From positions 124,001 through 188,000 of the forward strand of contig JBQTIR010000005.1 in the NCBI GenBank assembly GCA_052387905.1: a DNA stretch of 64,000 nt. Direction: 5' to 3'. The translations under genes and the position numbers were made by a program. The stretch is from JBQTII01 sp052387905 (GTDB lineage Bacteria > Actinomycetota > Actinomycetes > Sporichthyales > Sporichthyaceae). The notes beneath the pieces were generated by a model. It saw only the letters and a program-made list of their open reading frames with translations. It was not told where the DNA came from and ran no database searches. Below, piece after piece: positions 34,155 to 43,217 of the stretch (within the stretch, counting starts at the first letter, position 1; each line of letters begins with the position of its first letter).

Positions 34155-34227
34155 TGGAGCTGAGGGGATTCGAACCCCTGACCCCTTCCATGCCATGGAA
34201 GTGCGCTACCAACTGCGCTACAGCCCC
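34155..34227 (-). tRNA. tRNA-Ala (anticodon GGC)
   Basis: 73 nt on the minus strand: acceptor GGGGCTG / CAGCTCC (one G-U) with discriminator A, D arm GCGC-AGTTGGTA-GCGC, anticodon arm CTTCC-ATGGCAT-GGAAG with GGC at 34-36, and T arm GGGG-TTCGAAT-CCCC. CCA is not encoded, so the window's cca product must add it. Confidence 0.95.
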
Positions 34228-34277
34228 TCCGACGCGTGCCTTGCGTGCCCGGCGTCGAAGGGCACGGTATCAGGGGC

Positions 34278-35045
34278 TCAGAGGGTGGCGCAGGTCAGCC
34301 ACCGGTCGAGCAGGGCGGCGTCGCCGAACAGGGCGAAGCGTCCCTCGTCGTGGCGGGAGCGGCGGTTGTACATCAGCAGCAGCAGGTCCGCGGCGGACCC
34401 GCGCACGGCGACGGTGGCCTTGGAGTGCCCGCGGTCCCAGGTGTAACCGTCGGGGGTCAACGTGATCGTCCACTCCCCCTCGGCATCGGTGGCATGCAGG
34501 TGCAGGCTCTCCCCGTCGCCGCGCAGGCTCTCGATCGCCGGGTTGAACACCACGTTGGCAGCGAGATTGCCCAGCAGTTCATCGACTCCGTCGCAGGCCA
34601 GCGCAGCCTCGATCTGAGGCTCGACCCCCACCGCGAACGCGGCGTCCGCGCGGTGGACCAGGGTCTCGTGCAGCATCCGATGCGCCCACCAGCCGACGCT
34701 GCCCTGCGGCCTCGCCCAGGTCCAGACCTCGGTCGCCGGGTCGACATCGAGCGCCGCCGCGAGCGGGGAGGCGCCAGCGGCGAGCCACGCCGCCAGATCT
34801 GCTCGATCGGCGGGCAGTCCCAGCTCGAGCCGTCGCGGGTCGACGCGCTCGCGCGCTCCGGAGCTGACGACTTCGAGCGCCCAACGGTGCGCGGAGCCCG
34901 CGTGCTTGATCAGCTTGGCCAGATCCCAGCCCGCGCAGGCCGGCACCGGAGCGTCCAGCTCGGCGCCGGCGACGAACTCCGCGAAGGCCGCGATCTCGGC
35001 CACGGTCACCGCGATGTGCTCGGAGTGCTCCATGCGGCCCAGCAT
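34278..35045 (-). CDS. Maleylpyruvate isomerase family mycothiol-dependent enzyme
   Basis: 255-residue protein of the actinobacterial DinB-like/mycothiol-dependent superfamily. The N-terminal metal-binding helices show CAGWDLAKLIKHAGSAHRWA and HRMLHETLVHRADAAFAVG (His, Glu, His ligands expected). The C-terminal domain matches the SCP2-like part (WTITLTPDGYTWDRGHSKAT; AVRGSAADLLLLMYNR). The true reaction of most members is unknown; they use mycothiol as thiol donor or cofactor. The start is ATG at 35045 or 35033. It neighbours tRNA-Ala and the mannosyltransferase genes without obvious coupling. Confidence 0.85.
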   Translation of the reverse strand: MLGRMEHSEHIAVTVAEIAAFAEFVAGAELDAPVPACAGWDLAKLIKHAGSAHRWALEVVSSGARERVDPRRLELGLPADRADLAAWLAAGASPLAAALDVDPATEVWTWARPQGSVGWWAHRMLHETLVHRADAAFAVGVEPQIEAALACDGVDELLGNLAANVVFNPAIESLRGDGESLHLHATDAEGEWTITLTPDGYTWDRGHSKATVAVRGSAADLLLLMYNRRSRHDEGRFALFGDAALLDRWLTCATL

Positions 35046-35067
35046 TACAGCGCGCCGGGGACTCGGC

Positions 35068-36240
35068 TCACCCGGCCCAGCGGCCGGTGGAGAACAGCAG
35101 CACGAACACCACCGAGAACGGCGCGATCACCGCGAGGTAGGTCTGCAGCACCCACGGACGGCGCAGGGTCCACACCGCCAGCGCCACCCACAGTGGCCAC
35201 CAGGACAGCGTCGCGCGCGGCACCGAGAAGAACCAGAACGACGTGGTGAACGCCCACAGCTGCAACCCGATGTAGGTCGCCTCGGCCCACCGGCGATTGC
35301 GTACCAACCACACCGTGAGGGCGACCCCGACGCCGACCGCGAGCAGTTCCGCGGCGAACATCCACGCGAACCCCGTCGACTGCGTCTCACCGAAGGCGGC
35401 GTCCCAGGTATTGCCCAGCGCCTGCCACGGCCAGTGGAAGCTGCGGTTCCAGCCCTCCTCCTGGGCGTGCTGCCACGCCATCCAGTCCCCGGTCCGGGAG
35501 TGCAGGTAGGTGAAGTACCCGAACACCGGCAGCGCCGGGACGACCAGCCAGGGCGCCGAGCGCCAACGCCGCCGACCGTCGTTCGCGGCCAGGAACTCCA
35601 CCACCAACGCCGCGGCCAGGAACACCCCGGTGATGCGCACGCTCGTCGCCCCGGCGGCCAGCAGGGCGGCCACCGGCCAGTGGCCGCGGCGGGCGGCCAG
35701 CCAGGCGGGCAGCGCGAACGCGAGGAAGAGCGCCTCGGTGTAGGCGGCCGCCAGGAACACCGCCGAGGGAGCCAGCAGGAACAACAGCACCGTGCGTTCG
35801 GCGATGGCAGCCGCCGCCGTTCCCGGCCCTGCCTCCAGGCCCGCGATGCGCGCGAGCGCCACGGTCGCGATCCCACCAGCAACGAAGGACACGATCAGCC
35901 CGAGCACGACGTGGTCCAGCCCGGAGATCGCATTCAGCGCGCGCAGCGTCAGCGGGAATCCGGGGAAGAACGCTTCCAGCGGCACCTGCGGGCCTGTCGC
36001 CGGATCCCCGTCGTACCCCCAGCGCGCGATGGTCTCGTAATGGAGGGTGTCCCACTGCCGCCAGCGCTCCAGATAATCCAGGGGCGCCCGCGCGCCGGCG
36101 CCGGACGCGAAGAGCCAGCCCCCCGCGCTGACGAGGGCGAACACGGCGAGCCGGGTGAGCAACCACAGCCGCAGCGCCACCGCGTCGATGCCCCCGGGGC
36201 GCCAGGCCAGGCTCGGGCGGGCGAGCTTGGTCAGGCTCAC
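35068..36240 (-). CDS. PIG-V-like membrane mannosyltransferase
   Basis: 390-residue polytopic protein (8-10 helices) of the GT-C type with the PIG-V/mannosyltransferase signature. It has WRQWDTLHYETIARWGYDGD in the first outside loop (acidic catalytic region), FFPGFPLTLRALN and SVRITGVFLAAALVVEF. It probably uses polyprenyl-phosphate mannose to decorate a lipid or glycan. The ATG at 36240 overlaps the stop of the upstream GT87 gene by 4 bp (ATGA), so translation is coupled and the two transferases are likely partners in one pathway. Confidence 0.82.
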   Translation of the reverse strand: MSLTKLARPSLAWRPGGIDAVALRLWLLTRLAVFALVSAGGWLFASGAGARAPLDYLERWRQWDTLHYETIARWGYDGDPATGPQVPLEAFFPGFPLTLRALNAISGLDHVVLGLIVSFVAGGIATVALARIAGLEAGPGTAAAAIAERTVLLFLLAPSAVFLAAAYTEALFLAFALPAWLAARRGHWPVAALLAAGATSVRITGVFLAAALVVEFLAANDGRRRWRSAPWLVVPALPVFGYFTYLHSRTGDWMAWQHAQEEGWNRSFHWPWQALGNTWDAAFGETQSTGFAWMFAAELLAVGVGVALTVWLVRNRRWAEATYIGLQLWAFTTSFWFFSVPRATLSWWPLWVALAVWTLRRPWVLQTYLAVIAPFSVVFVLLFSTGRWAG

Positions 36241-37670
36241 CGCTGCGCCCAGCCCGCGACGGGCTCACCGGAGCCGGGGCGCGCGCGGCGGTCCACGCGG
36301 TCGGCGCACGGCCCACCGGCCGGGTCGTCCACAACCCCGTCGGCGCGCACCGGGTCACAGCTCGGGTCGAGCACATCGCGCACGACCACGCCGACGAGCC
36401 AGAGCAGACCCGCGAGCCGGAGCAGCACGGCGGCGGTGTAGCCGTTCATCGACAGGCCCTGGTCGTATCCGGCGAGCAGGTAGAGCCAGACCGCGACGAA
36501 GTACACGACTTCGCCGGCCTGCCAGATCCCCAGGTCGCGCCAGCGGGGGCGGGCCAGTGCCGCGAGCGGAAGCAGCCACAGCGCGTACTGCGGGGACCAG
36601 ACCTTGTTGGTGATCAGGAACAACGCCACCGCGAGGAACGCGAGCTGGGCCAGCCGGGGCCGGCGTGGTGCCCGCAGCGCCAGCACCGCGATCGCGGCGA
36701 AGCCGGCCAGCGTGATGGCGGTGACGACGGTGTCCAGGGCAGGCACCGGGTGCCCGGTGCGATCGAGCACGTACCAGAGGGACCCGAAGTCCGCGCCGCG
36801 GTCGAAGTTGAACTCATAGAAGGCCCACCACCCCTCGGGGGCAGCCAGCGCCACCGGCAGGTTCACCGCCGTCCAGGCCGCCGCCGCCGCGGCGAACAGG
36901 CGGCCGAACGCCGCCCACGTCCCGGTGCGCACACAGAGCAGCAGCAGCGGCAGGAGCAGGACCGCGGCGTACAGCTTGGTCGCGACCGCAAGGCCGAGCA
37001 GCACGCCGGCGGTCCCGACCCGGCACCGCGCCCAGGCCAGCATCGCCAGCGTCGTCAACGCGACCGCCAGCAGATCCCAGTTGATGGTGGCGTGCAGGAC
37101 GAGTAACGGCGACGCCGCGACCAGCGCCGCATCCCAGGGCCGGTGTCGACCGGCCAGGCGCACCACGGCCGCCACCGTCAGCAACGCCGCCAGCCCGAGC
37201 AGCAGCGCGTTGAGGTCGTAGTAGCGCACCGCCTTGGAGTCGACGTCGGACCCGGGCAACGCGTTGACGGCTTCGGCGCTGAGCCACATCGCCGCCCCGG
37301 TCAGCACCGGGTACTCCAGCGCGGGGTAGTCCCCGGTGTCGAGGTAGGGGATCGCGCCGTCGGAGAATCCACGCTCGCGGAACAGGTGCGGGATGTCGGA
37401 GTAGCAGGCGTGCGCGAACTGCTGTCCGTCGCTGCGCGGCCAGGCCGTCTCACGGCACGGGCCCCGCTCGAGCACCCCGAGCACCATCGCGACGGTTGCC
37501 AGCGCCAGCACCACCCGCAGCGGCGTCCACCAGCGGTGCCCGCCCGTGCGCCGCAGACCCGCGGGACCACCGGCCCCGGAGCTGGCAGCCCGGATCACGG
37601 GGTCGTCGTGGCTCGGCGCCACGACGGCATCCGGCTCACGCTTCGAGGGTCCGACCCTCGTCATGCGCAT
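36237..37670 (-). CDS. GT87 family glycosyltransferase (polytopic membrane protein)
   Basis: 477-residue protein with about ten helices. Outside-loop signature: YSDIPHLFRERGFSDGAIPY and YPALEYPVLTGAAMWL. It has also INWDLLAVALTTLAML, LAVATKLYAAVLLLPLLLL and ITNKVWSPQYALWLLPLAAL, all typical of the Rv0051-like GT87 proteins located next to ponA1 in mycobacteria. That position is kept here (the PBP gene is the next minus-strand gene upstream). The start is ATG at 37670 or 37664; GGGG precedes both. It is translationally coupled to the PIG-V-like gene. Confidence 0.82.
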   Translation of the reverse strand: MRMTRVGPSKREPDAVVAPSHDDPVIRAASSGAGGPAGLRRTGGHRWWTPLRVVLALATVAMVLGVLERGPCRETAWPRSDGQQFAHACYSDIPHLFRERGFSDGAIPYLDTGDYPALEYPVLTGAAMWLSAEAVNALPGSDVDSKAVRYYDLNALLLGLAALLTVAAVVRLAGRHRPWDAALVAASPLLVLHATINWDLLAVALTTLAMLAWARCRVGTAGVLLGLAVATKLYAAVLLLPLLLLCVRTGTWAAFGRLFAAAAAAWTAVNLPVALAAPEGWWAFYEFNFDRGADFGSLWYVLDRTGHPVPALDTVVTAITLAGFAAIAVLALRAPRRPRLAQLAFLAVALFLITNKVWSPQYALWLLPLAALARPRWRDLGIWQAGEVVYFVAVWLYLLAGYDQGLSMNGYTAAVLLRLAGLLWLVGVVVRDVLDPSCDPVRADGVVDDPAGGPCADRVDRRARPGSGEPVAGWAQR

Positions 37671-37872
37671 CCCCACATTGTCCCGCACCTGGCGCCTGCA
37701 CCGGCGAGCGCACTGTCCGCGTCGCCTAAGACTCACCCGTCTCGCAGAGATTCATCGATCCGTCTTGGGGCAGAGCGCTGCTCGACACCGACCGTGGTGG
37801 AAGGGGACTTCAACGGCGCGTGTCCAATCCGAAATACCCACCCTTCGCTCTGGTGAGGACTTCTCATGGGTT

Positions 37873-38283
37873 CTGTCTCGTTCGGTCCTTGTTTGCGCCG
37901 TCGCCTTGACTGGGGTCGCCGTCATTCCTGCGGCACCCGCGTATGCAGATGCCGGGTGCCCCGGCAGCCGAGACTCTTCGCGAGATTTTAAGGACGACGC
38001 GGGCCGAATTTCCGCTGCGTTTCAACAGTACGACGACGGCCCTCGAACCTGCGTAAGCCTCGTCTCCAAGGGCATCTACGTGGGCCAGGCGCGCTTCATG
38101 TACATCCGGCTATGTGACAGCGCACGGCAGAACTGCACCTCGGCGGATTCGGGCAACTTCTCGTCCTTTGCGGGACCCCGCACCAAGGCCACGGCACTCT
38201 GCCGCCAGGCGCAGGTCAAAATGGATGATCTTGACGGCTCCCGAATCCTTGACCTTTGGGTGTTCGTCAGTCCTTGCGAATGA
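37873..38283 (+). CDS. Small secreted protein with unresolved start (possible frameshift)
   Basis: An open frame encodes a clear signal peptide (RSVLVCAVALTGVAVIPAAPAYA) and a mature domain of about 110 residues with six cysteines (DAGCPGSRD; GPRTCVSL; RLCDSARQNCTS; TALCRQAQ; VFVSPCE). No ATG or GTG lies in frame close upstream. The nearby ATG at 37866, which has GAGG upstream, is in another frame that stops quickly. I place the start provisionally at the CTG at 37873. Either initiation is non-canonical or a one-base indel separates ATG from the signal peptide. Base composition is less GC-rich than in neighbours, suggesting transfer. The family is unknown. Confidence 0.5.
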   Translation: MSRSVLVCAVALTGVAVIPAAPAYADAGCPGSRDSSRDFKDDAGRISAAFQQYDDGPRTCVSLVSKGIYVGQARFMYIRLCDSARQNCTSADSGNFSSFAGPRTKATALCRQAQVKMDDLDGSRILDLWVFVSPCE

Positions 38284-38343
38284 CCGCTTAGTAAGGGCAC
38301 CACGTGGCGCCCAGCGGTCGCGGCGGCACCACCGACGAGCGGG

Positions 38344-40878
38344 CTATCCGGGACTCGGCGGTGCCGTCCGACTTGGGGAAACCGCCTGCGGCACTGGCCT
38401 GGTCGGGGCATCCTGCTGTCCCACAGTGGGCGAGGCGGTCGGCGTGTTGCTGTCCGTGGGGTCGGGCGTTGAGGTCGCGGGCACCGTCGCGGTGGGGCTC
38501 GGCTCCGGCTTCGGTTCTGGCTCCGGCTTCGGCGAAGGCACGACACTAGGCCCTGGATCAAAGGACGGGAAGATCGGTCCGGTCGTCACCAGCGGGCCGT
38601 TTTCGTCGGGGTTCTCGCCGTTAAAACCGGACTCGGTGTCGAATGGATCCTTGGTCGGCGTCTCGGTGCTGGCCACCCGCTGCGCCTTCGGGAACTCCTG
38701 CACAGGCTGCCCACGCAAGGCATCCTTCATGAAGGTAGTCCACGTCTCGGTAGGGAACGTGCCCCCGGCAAAGGCGCGCCCGTTGACAAGCGGAAGATCC
38801 TTCGTCCCGTTCCCGAAGAAGTAGTTGACCGACGTGGCCAGCTGCGGAGTGCATCCGCTGAACCACACGGTGAGGCCCTCGTGGTTACCCGTCTTGCCAG
38901 CCGCTGGTCGGCCCAAGCGCTTGGCCGCCGCGCCAGTTCCCCCGCCGACAACAGCCTGCATTGCCTCTAAGGTCCCGGCGATGGCCTCCGGACTAAAGAC
39001 CGACTCGTCGCTGCGTTCAGGCTTGCGGATGGGAATTTCCCCTCCATTTGAACCGATAACTCGGTCCACGATATGGGTCTCTGCTCGGATTCCGCCGCCA
39101 CAGATGGTCCCGATCGCGCCGGCCACGTCGCTCGCTGGCGTGGAGGCGATCCCCAGCGTGATTCGTGCATTCGTATCCAGCCCAGGAGTCTTGTTCGGGA
39201 TACCAGCGCGCACCATCGCCCTCCGAACCGCATCGGCGCCCACCCTGGTGGTGGCGTCGACAAAGGCGGTGTTGATCGAGTTCATCAAGGCCCGCTTGAG
39301 CGTCACCGAGCCGAAGCTACGATCGAACTGATTGCGCACGGGTTTCGAACCCGGGAGTGCCAACGGGGAGTTCCCGTCGAAACGACTTTCCAGGGTGTAC
39401 CCGTTCTCCAGCAGCGCCTCGGTGGTGAAGACCTTCATCGTCGAACCAGCCTGGATCGGGTAGGTGGCCGCGTTGACCTGAGCGAACTTGCCCTTCCCTA
39501 GGAAGTCCTCGCCCCCATACATCGCCCGCACCTTGCCAGTGCCCGGTTCGATGGCCACCAGGCCCACGCGGAGGTTCTTGTTCAGCTTCTTGTCTGAGGT
39601 CTTCGGGAACTCCGCGGGCACCGCGTTCTCGGCCGCCTCCTGGGCCTGCGGGTCCAGGGTGGTGACGATGCGCAGGCCGCCGTTCTCGATGTCGTCGGTG
39701 CTCAGCCCGCGGGCCTTGAGCTCCTCCCGGATCATCGTGAGGATGTAGCCCTTCTGCCCGCCGAAGCGCGATTCCGCCTGCGCCCGCTTCGGGAACTTCG
39801 GGTACTTGAGCTTGTCCCGAGCCTCCGGGGTCAGAGCGCCGGTCTCCACCATCGAATTGATGACGATCTGCCAGCGCGCCCGCAGCGCGGCGCGGCTTTC
39901 CGCGTCCGTCGCGTCGTAGCGGCTGGGCCGCTGGATGACGCCGGCCAGAACCGCGCCTTCGGAGACCGACAGGTCCTCGACGTTCTTGTTGAAGAAGGCC
40001 TTGGCGGCAGCCTGCACCCCGTAGGCACCGCGGCCCAGGTAGATCGTGTTGAGGTAGTCCTCGAGAATCTGGTCCTTGGACCGATCGCGGTCGATCTTGA
40101 TCGACAGCAGCGCTTCCTTGAGCTTGCGCTGGATCGAGCGCTCCGTGGTCAGGTAGTAGTTCTTGACGTATTGCTGGGTGATCGTCGATCCACCCTGGGT
40201 CGATCCGCCCCGCAGGTTCACCCACAGCGCGCGGAGCATGCCCTTGGGCGAGACCCCGTTGTCGGTGTAGAAATTGCGGTTCTCCACCGCGAGGACGGCG
40301 TCGCGCAACGAGGTCGGGACCCGGTCCAGGGGAACCGAGACGCGGTTGACGTCTCCGAAGCGACCGATCTCTTCCTCGCCGCCGGCGTAGAACACCCGCG
40401 AGGTCTGCTGCGTCGCACTCAGGTTGGGGTCCGGGATCTCGATGCGCGAATACGCGGCGAGCGCCATGAAGAACCCGATGGCGAAGATCGCGAGCACCGA
40501 CCACAGCACCTTCTGCAGGCGGTGCTTCTTCTTGCGCTTGTTCTTGCCGTTCTTCCCGCCGGGTCCGGTCGGACCACCGGCCGCGCCCTTGCCCCCACGG
40601 CCCGGTCCGCTCCCGGAGCCGCCGCCCGAGCCGCCCCCGGCGCCCTTGCCTCCGCCGACCCCGGACCCGGCCACTGCCTTCGCGGCCGCCGGCTTCTTGT
40701 CCAGCCAGTTGGCCGGCGGGGTGAAGGATTCGGTGGGGGCGTCGGCTGCGGGCTTCGCCCCGGTGCCCGCACCACGACCCGGCGCCGGCTCAGGCCGGAA
40801 CCACTGGTCGTCGGCTGCGCTCGGGCCCGGCGACGACGTCGGGTCCGGCTTACTTCGGCCGCGGCGGAACGGGTTCAT
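38344..40878 (-). CDS. ponA: Class A penicillin-binding protein (transglycosylase/transpeptidase)
   Basis: 844-residue bifunctional peptidoglycan synthase. The cytoplasmic N-terminus is long and Gly/Lys-rich; one TM helix (VLWSVLAIFAIGFFMALAAY, about 124-143) follows. The GT51 domain has the catalytic Glu in LAVENRNFYTDNGV and GGSTITQQYVKNYYL. The transpeptidase has SxxK in QAGSTMKVF (Ser about 479), SxN in NSINTAF and KTG in AGKTGNHEGL. The C-terminal tail is Pro/Ser/Thr-rich and extracytoplasmic, with no PASTA domain. The ATG at 40878 (AGGAG 11 nt upstream) is preferred to the GTG at 40887. It is divergent from padR-ino1. Confidence 0.95.
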   Translation of the reverse strand: MNPFRRGRSKPDPTSSPGPSAADDQWFRPEPAPGRGAGTGAKPAADAPTESFTPPANWLDKKPAAAKAVAGSGVGGGKGAGGGSGGGSGSGPGRGGKGAAGGPTGPGGKNGKNKRKKKHRLQKVLWSVLAIFAIGFFMALAAYSRIEIPDPNLSATQQTSRVFYAGGEEEIGRFGDVNRVSVPLDRVPTSLRDAVLAVENRNFYTDNGVSPKGMLRALWVNLRGGSTQGGSTITQQYVKNYYLTTERSIQRKLKEALLSIKIDRDRSKDQILEDYLNTIYLGRGAYGVQAAAKAFFNKNVEDLSVSEGAVLAGVIQRPSRYDATDAESRAALRARWQIVINSMVETGALTPEARDKLKYPKFPKRAQAESRFGGQKGYILTMIREELKARGLSTDDIENGGLRIVTTLDPQAQEAAENAVPAEFPKTSDKKLNKNLRVGLVAIEPGTGKVRAMYGGEDFLGKGKFAQVNAATYPIQAGSTMKVFTTEALLENGYTLESRFDGNSPLALPGSKPVRNQFDRSFGSVTLKRALMNSINTAFVDATTRVGADAVRRAMVRAGIPNKTPGLDTNARITLGIASTPASDVAGAIGTICGGGIRAETHIVDRVIGSNGGEIPIRKPERSDESVFSPEAIAGTLEAMQAVVGGGTGAAAKRLGRPAAGKTGNHEGLTVWFSGCTPQLATSVNYFFGNGTKDLPLVNGRAFAGGTFPTETWTTFMKDALRGQPVQEFPKAQRVASTETPTKDPFDTESGFNGENPDENGPLVTTGPIFPSFDPGPSVVPSPKPEPEPKPEPSPTATVPATSTPDPTDSNTPTASPTVGQQDAPTRPVPQAVSPSRTAPPSPG

Positions 40879-40887
40879 CCGGTGCAC

Positions 40888-41310
40888 AACTCCTCTAGGC
40901 CTCGACCCGGACGCGCGTCAGAGCGCGCCCCGTCGATGCGGCGATCATCGATGGTCCCAGGGGACCACACCCTGAGCAGGGTACGACGCGATGGTGAGGC
41001 TGGTCTGCGCCACGACACCACCTTGTGATCTCTAGTCCCCAGGTCTGTGCGCCCGGTGTGCGAGCGCCGTGGACCCTCTGGCGACGGCGCGGCGCCGCTT
41101 GGATCGGCGGCGCCGACCGCTGAGTGACCTGCGGCACATCTCGGCGTGGCATTTGCCACCCGGCGTGGTGGCGACGTAGGCTCCGCGCATCGAATCGATA
41201 TATCGGCTCGATACATCGGTCGGATAGACCGGTCCGGCGCAAGCCGGAGCATATCCACCCGTTCGGCCCCGCGGCCGGAATGGGTTCGCGGAGCTGAGGA
41301 GGTGACCGGG
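40888..41310. other. Divergent intergenic region ponA / padR
   Basis: 423 bp with no supported gene. It contains the three 13-bp repeats at 41195-41233 and the promoters for ponA (minus) and padR-ino1 (plus). Confidence 0.6.
41195..41233. promoter_or_regulatory. Three tandem 13-bp repeats, probable PadR operator
   Basis: TCGATATATCGGC, TCGATACATCGGT and the weaker CGGATAGACCGGT in direct tandem. The first contains the palindrome CGATATATCG. They lie 78-116 bp before the padR start, are AT-rich against the background, and recur at 13 bp, somewhat more than one helical turn. Autoregulation by the adjacent PadR is an inference. Confidence 0.5.
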
Positions 41311-41916
41311 ATGGGCAAGCGCAATGACGTTCTCTCCCTGGCCATCCTGGGTCTGCTGCACGAGTCCCCCATGCACGGGTACGAGCTGCGCAAGCGCCTC
41401 AACGTGCTGCTCGGGACGTTTCGCGCGATCTCCTACGGCTCCCTCTACCCGTGCCTGAAGAACCTGGTCACCACGGCCCTGATCGCCGAGGAGATCCCGG
41501 ATCCGGCCGGCGTGCCCCTCGGGGGCAAGCGGGCGAAGATCGTCTACGCGATCACCGCGGACGGCAAGGATCACTTCGCCGAGCTCATGGGCGCGTGTGG
41601 CCCCGAGGAGTGGGAGGACGACAACTTCGGCGTCCGCTTCGCCTTCTTCGGCCGCACCGACGCCGCCGTCCGGCTGCGCATCCTCGAAGGTCGCCGCCGG
41701 CGCCTCGAGGAGCGCCTCGACGGGTTCCGCAGCTCGGCCACCCGTACCCGCGAGCGCGTCGACGCCTACACCCTCGAACTGCAGCGCCACGGCCTGGAGT
41801 CCGTGGAGCGCGAGGTGCGCTGGCTCTCCGAGCTCATCGACACCGAGCGCCAGATCGGCAGCACCTCGCCGCAAGGCGTGCCACATCCGCACGGAGCAGC
41901 TCCGCACTCCGCGTAA
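41311..41916 (+). CDS. PadR family transcriptional regulator
   Basis: 201-residue regulator. The N-terminal winged helix (LSLAILGLLHESPMHGYELR; FRAISYGSLYPCLKNLV; KIVYAITADGKDHFAELM) is followed by a long C-terminal helical dimerisation region (RLRILEGRRRRLEERLDGF). GAGGAGG precedes the ATG at 41311. It sits 47 bp before ino1, an arrangement shared with mycobacteria and streptomycetes, so control of inositol-phosphate synthesis is likely. A repeated operator-like array lies upstream. Confidence 0.92.
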   Translation: MGKRNDVLSLAILGLLHESPMHGYELRKRLNVLLGTFRAISYGSLYPCLKNLVTTALIAEEIPDPAGVPLGGKRAKIVYAITADGKDHFAELMGACGPEEWEDDNFGVRFAFFGRTDAAVRLRILEGRRRRLEERLDGFRSSATRTRERVDAYTLELQRHGLESVEREVRWLSELIDTERQIGSTSPQGVPHPHGAAPHSA

Positions 41917-41963
41917 GCCACCACACCCACCAAGTAAGTCAGTCAAGTGAGGAGCACCCAGCT

Positions 41964-43043
41964 ATGGGTTCGGTTCGCGTAGCAATCGTCGGCGTCGGAA
42001 ACTGTGCGTCGTCACTGGTCCAGGGCGTCGAGTTCTACAAGGACGCCGACCCGAGCCAGCGGGTACCCGGCCTCATGCACGTGCAGTTCGGCGAGTACCA
42101 CGTCCGCGACGTCGAGTTCGTCGCCGCGTTCGACGTCGACGCCAAGAAGGTCGGCCGTGACCTGTCCGAGGCCATCCGCGCCTCGGAGAACAACACCATC
42201 CAGTTCGCCGACGTGCCGCCCAACGGCGTCATCGTCCAGCGCGGGCACACCCTCGACGGTCTCGGTGAGTACTACCGCGACATCGTCGATGAGTCCGACG
42301 AGCCCGAGGTCGACGTCGTCCAGGTACTCAAGGACGCCAAGGTCGACGTGCTCGTCTCCTACCTCCCCGTCGGCTCCGAGGACGCGGACCGTTTCTACGC
42401 GCAGTGCTGCCTGGACGCCAAGGTCGCGTTCGTCAACGCGCTGCCGGTCTTCATCGCCTCCGACCCGGTCTGGGCGCAGAAGTTCACCGACGCCGGCGTC
42501 CCGATCGTGGGCGACGACATCAAGAGCCAGGTCGGCGCCACGATCACCCACCGCGTGATGGCCAAGCTGTTCGAGGACCGCGGCGTGGAGTTGCTGCGCA
42601 CCTACCAGCTCAACTTCGGCGGAAACATGGACTTCAAGAACATGCTGGAGCGCAAGCGCCTGCAGTCCAAGAAGATCTCCAAGACCCAGTCCGTCACCTC
42701 GCAGATCCCGCACGAGATGCGCGGCGCCGACGTCCACATCGGCCCGAGCGACCACGTGCCGTGGCTGGACGACCGCAAGTGGGCCTACGTGCGCCTCGAG
42801 GGCCGGTCCTTCGGTGACACCCCGCTGAACCTGGAGTACAAGCTCGAGGTCTGGGACTCCCCGAACTCGGCCGGCGTCATCATCGACGCCGTCCGCGCGG
42901 CGAAGATCGCCCTGGACCGCGGCATCGGCGGCCCGCTGCTCTCCGCGTCGTCGTACTTCATGAAGTCCCCGCCCGTGCAGTACGCGGACGACGAGTGCCA
43001 CCGCGCCGTCGAGGCCTTCATCCGCGGCGAGAACGCGAGCTGA
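41964..43043 (+). CDS. ino1: myo-Inositol-1-phosphate synthase
   Basis: 359-residue NAD-dependent enzyme that converts glucose 6-phosphate to inositol 1-phosphate, the first step toward mycothiol and phosphatidylinositol. The Rossmann start VRVAIVGVGNCASSLVQGVE is clear. Catalytic-region blocks are VGDDIKSQVGATITHRVMAK, LLRTYQLNFGGNMDFKNML and HIGPSDHVPWLDDRKWAYV. AGGAG lies 9 nt before the ATG. A 44-bp hairpin element and a strong terminator follow. Confidence 0.97.
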   Translation: MGSVRVAIVGVGNCASSLVQGVEFYKDADPSQRVPGLMHVQFGEYHVRDVEFVAAFDVDAKKVGRDLSEAIRASENNTIQFADVPPNGVIVQRGHTLDGLGEYYRDIVDESDEPEVDVVQVLKDAKVDVLVSYLPVGSEDADRFYAQCCLDAKVAFVNALPVFIASDPVWAQKFTDAGVPIVGDDIKSQVGATITHRVMAKLFEDRGVELLRTYQLNFGGNMDFKNMLERKRLQSKKISKTQSVTSQIPHEMRGADVHIGPSDHVPWLDDRKWAYVRLEGRSFGDTPLNLEYKLEVWDSPNSAGVIIDAVRAAKIALDRGIGGPLLSASSYFMKSPPVQYADDECHRAVEAFIRGENAS

Positions 43044-43053
43044 CCAACGCGCA

Positions 43054-43097
43054 ACGTCCGAGGAACTGGTCGCTATAGCTACCGCTCCTTCGGACGC
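43054..43097. repeat. 44-bp hairpin element, copy C
   Basis: Exactly 44 bp. In the opposite orientation it shares with copies A and B the ends GCGTCCGA / TCGGACGT and the centre CTATAGCG. It has its own inverted arms CGTCCGA-GGA / TCCTTCGGACG. It lies 10 bp after the ino1 stop codon and before the terminator. Confidence 0.65.
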
Positions 43098-43109
43098 AAG
43101 GACCTGACC

Positions 43110-43140
43110 GGGCCCGACTCCCCTTGTGGGGGTCGGGCCC
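43110..43140 (+). terminator. Terminator after ino1
   Basis: GGGCCCGACTCCCC / GGGGGTCGGGCCC, 13 paired bases with a one-base bulge and a TTGT loop, 67 bp after the ino1 stop. Confidence 0.85.
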
Positions 43141-43217
43141 GAGGTCGTCCCTACACATAGCGCGCGAACTGCTGACAGGATGTTCCCCCAGGAAGCCTCA
43201 CCAGGAATCGGGGACAT

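Noticed and set aside
34155..34227. tRNA-Ala as an integration (att) site
   Set aside because: No integrase, no second partial tRNA copy and no prophage genes are present in the window.
37866..37992. Short frame starting at the ATG 37866
   Set aside because: It stops after about 40 codons and lacks a signal peptide; kept only as evidence of a possible frameshift.
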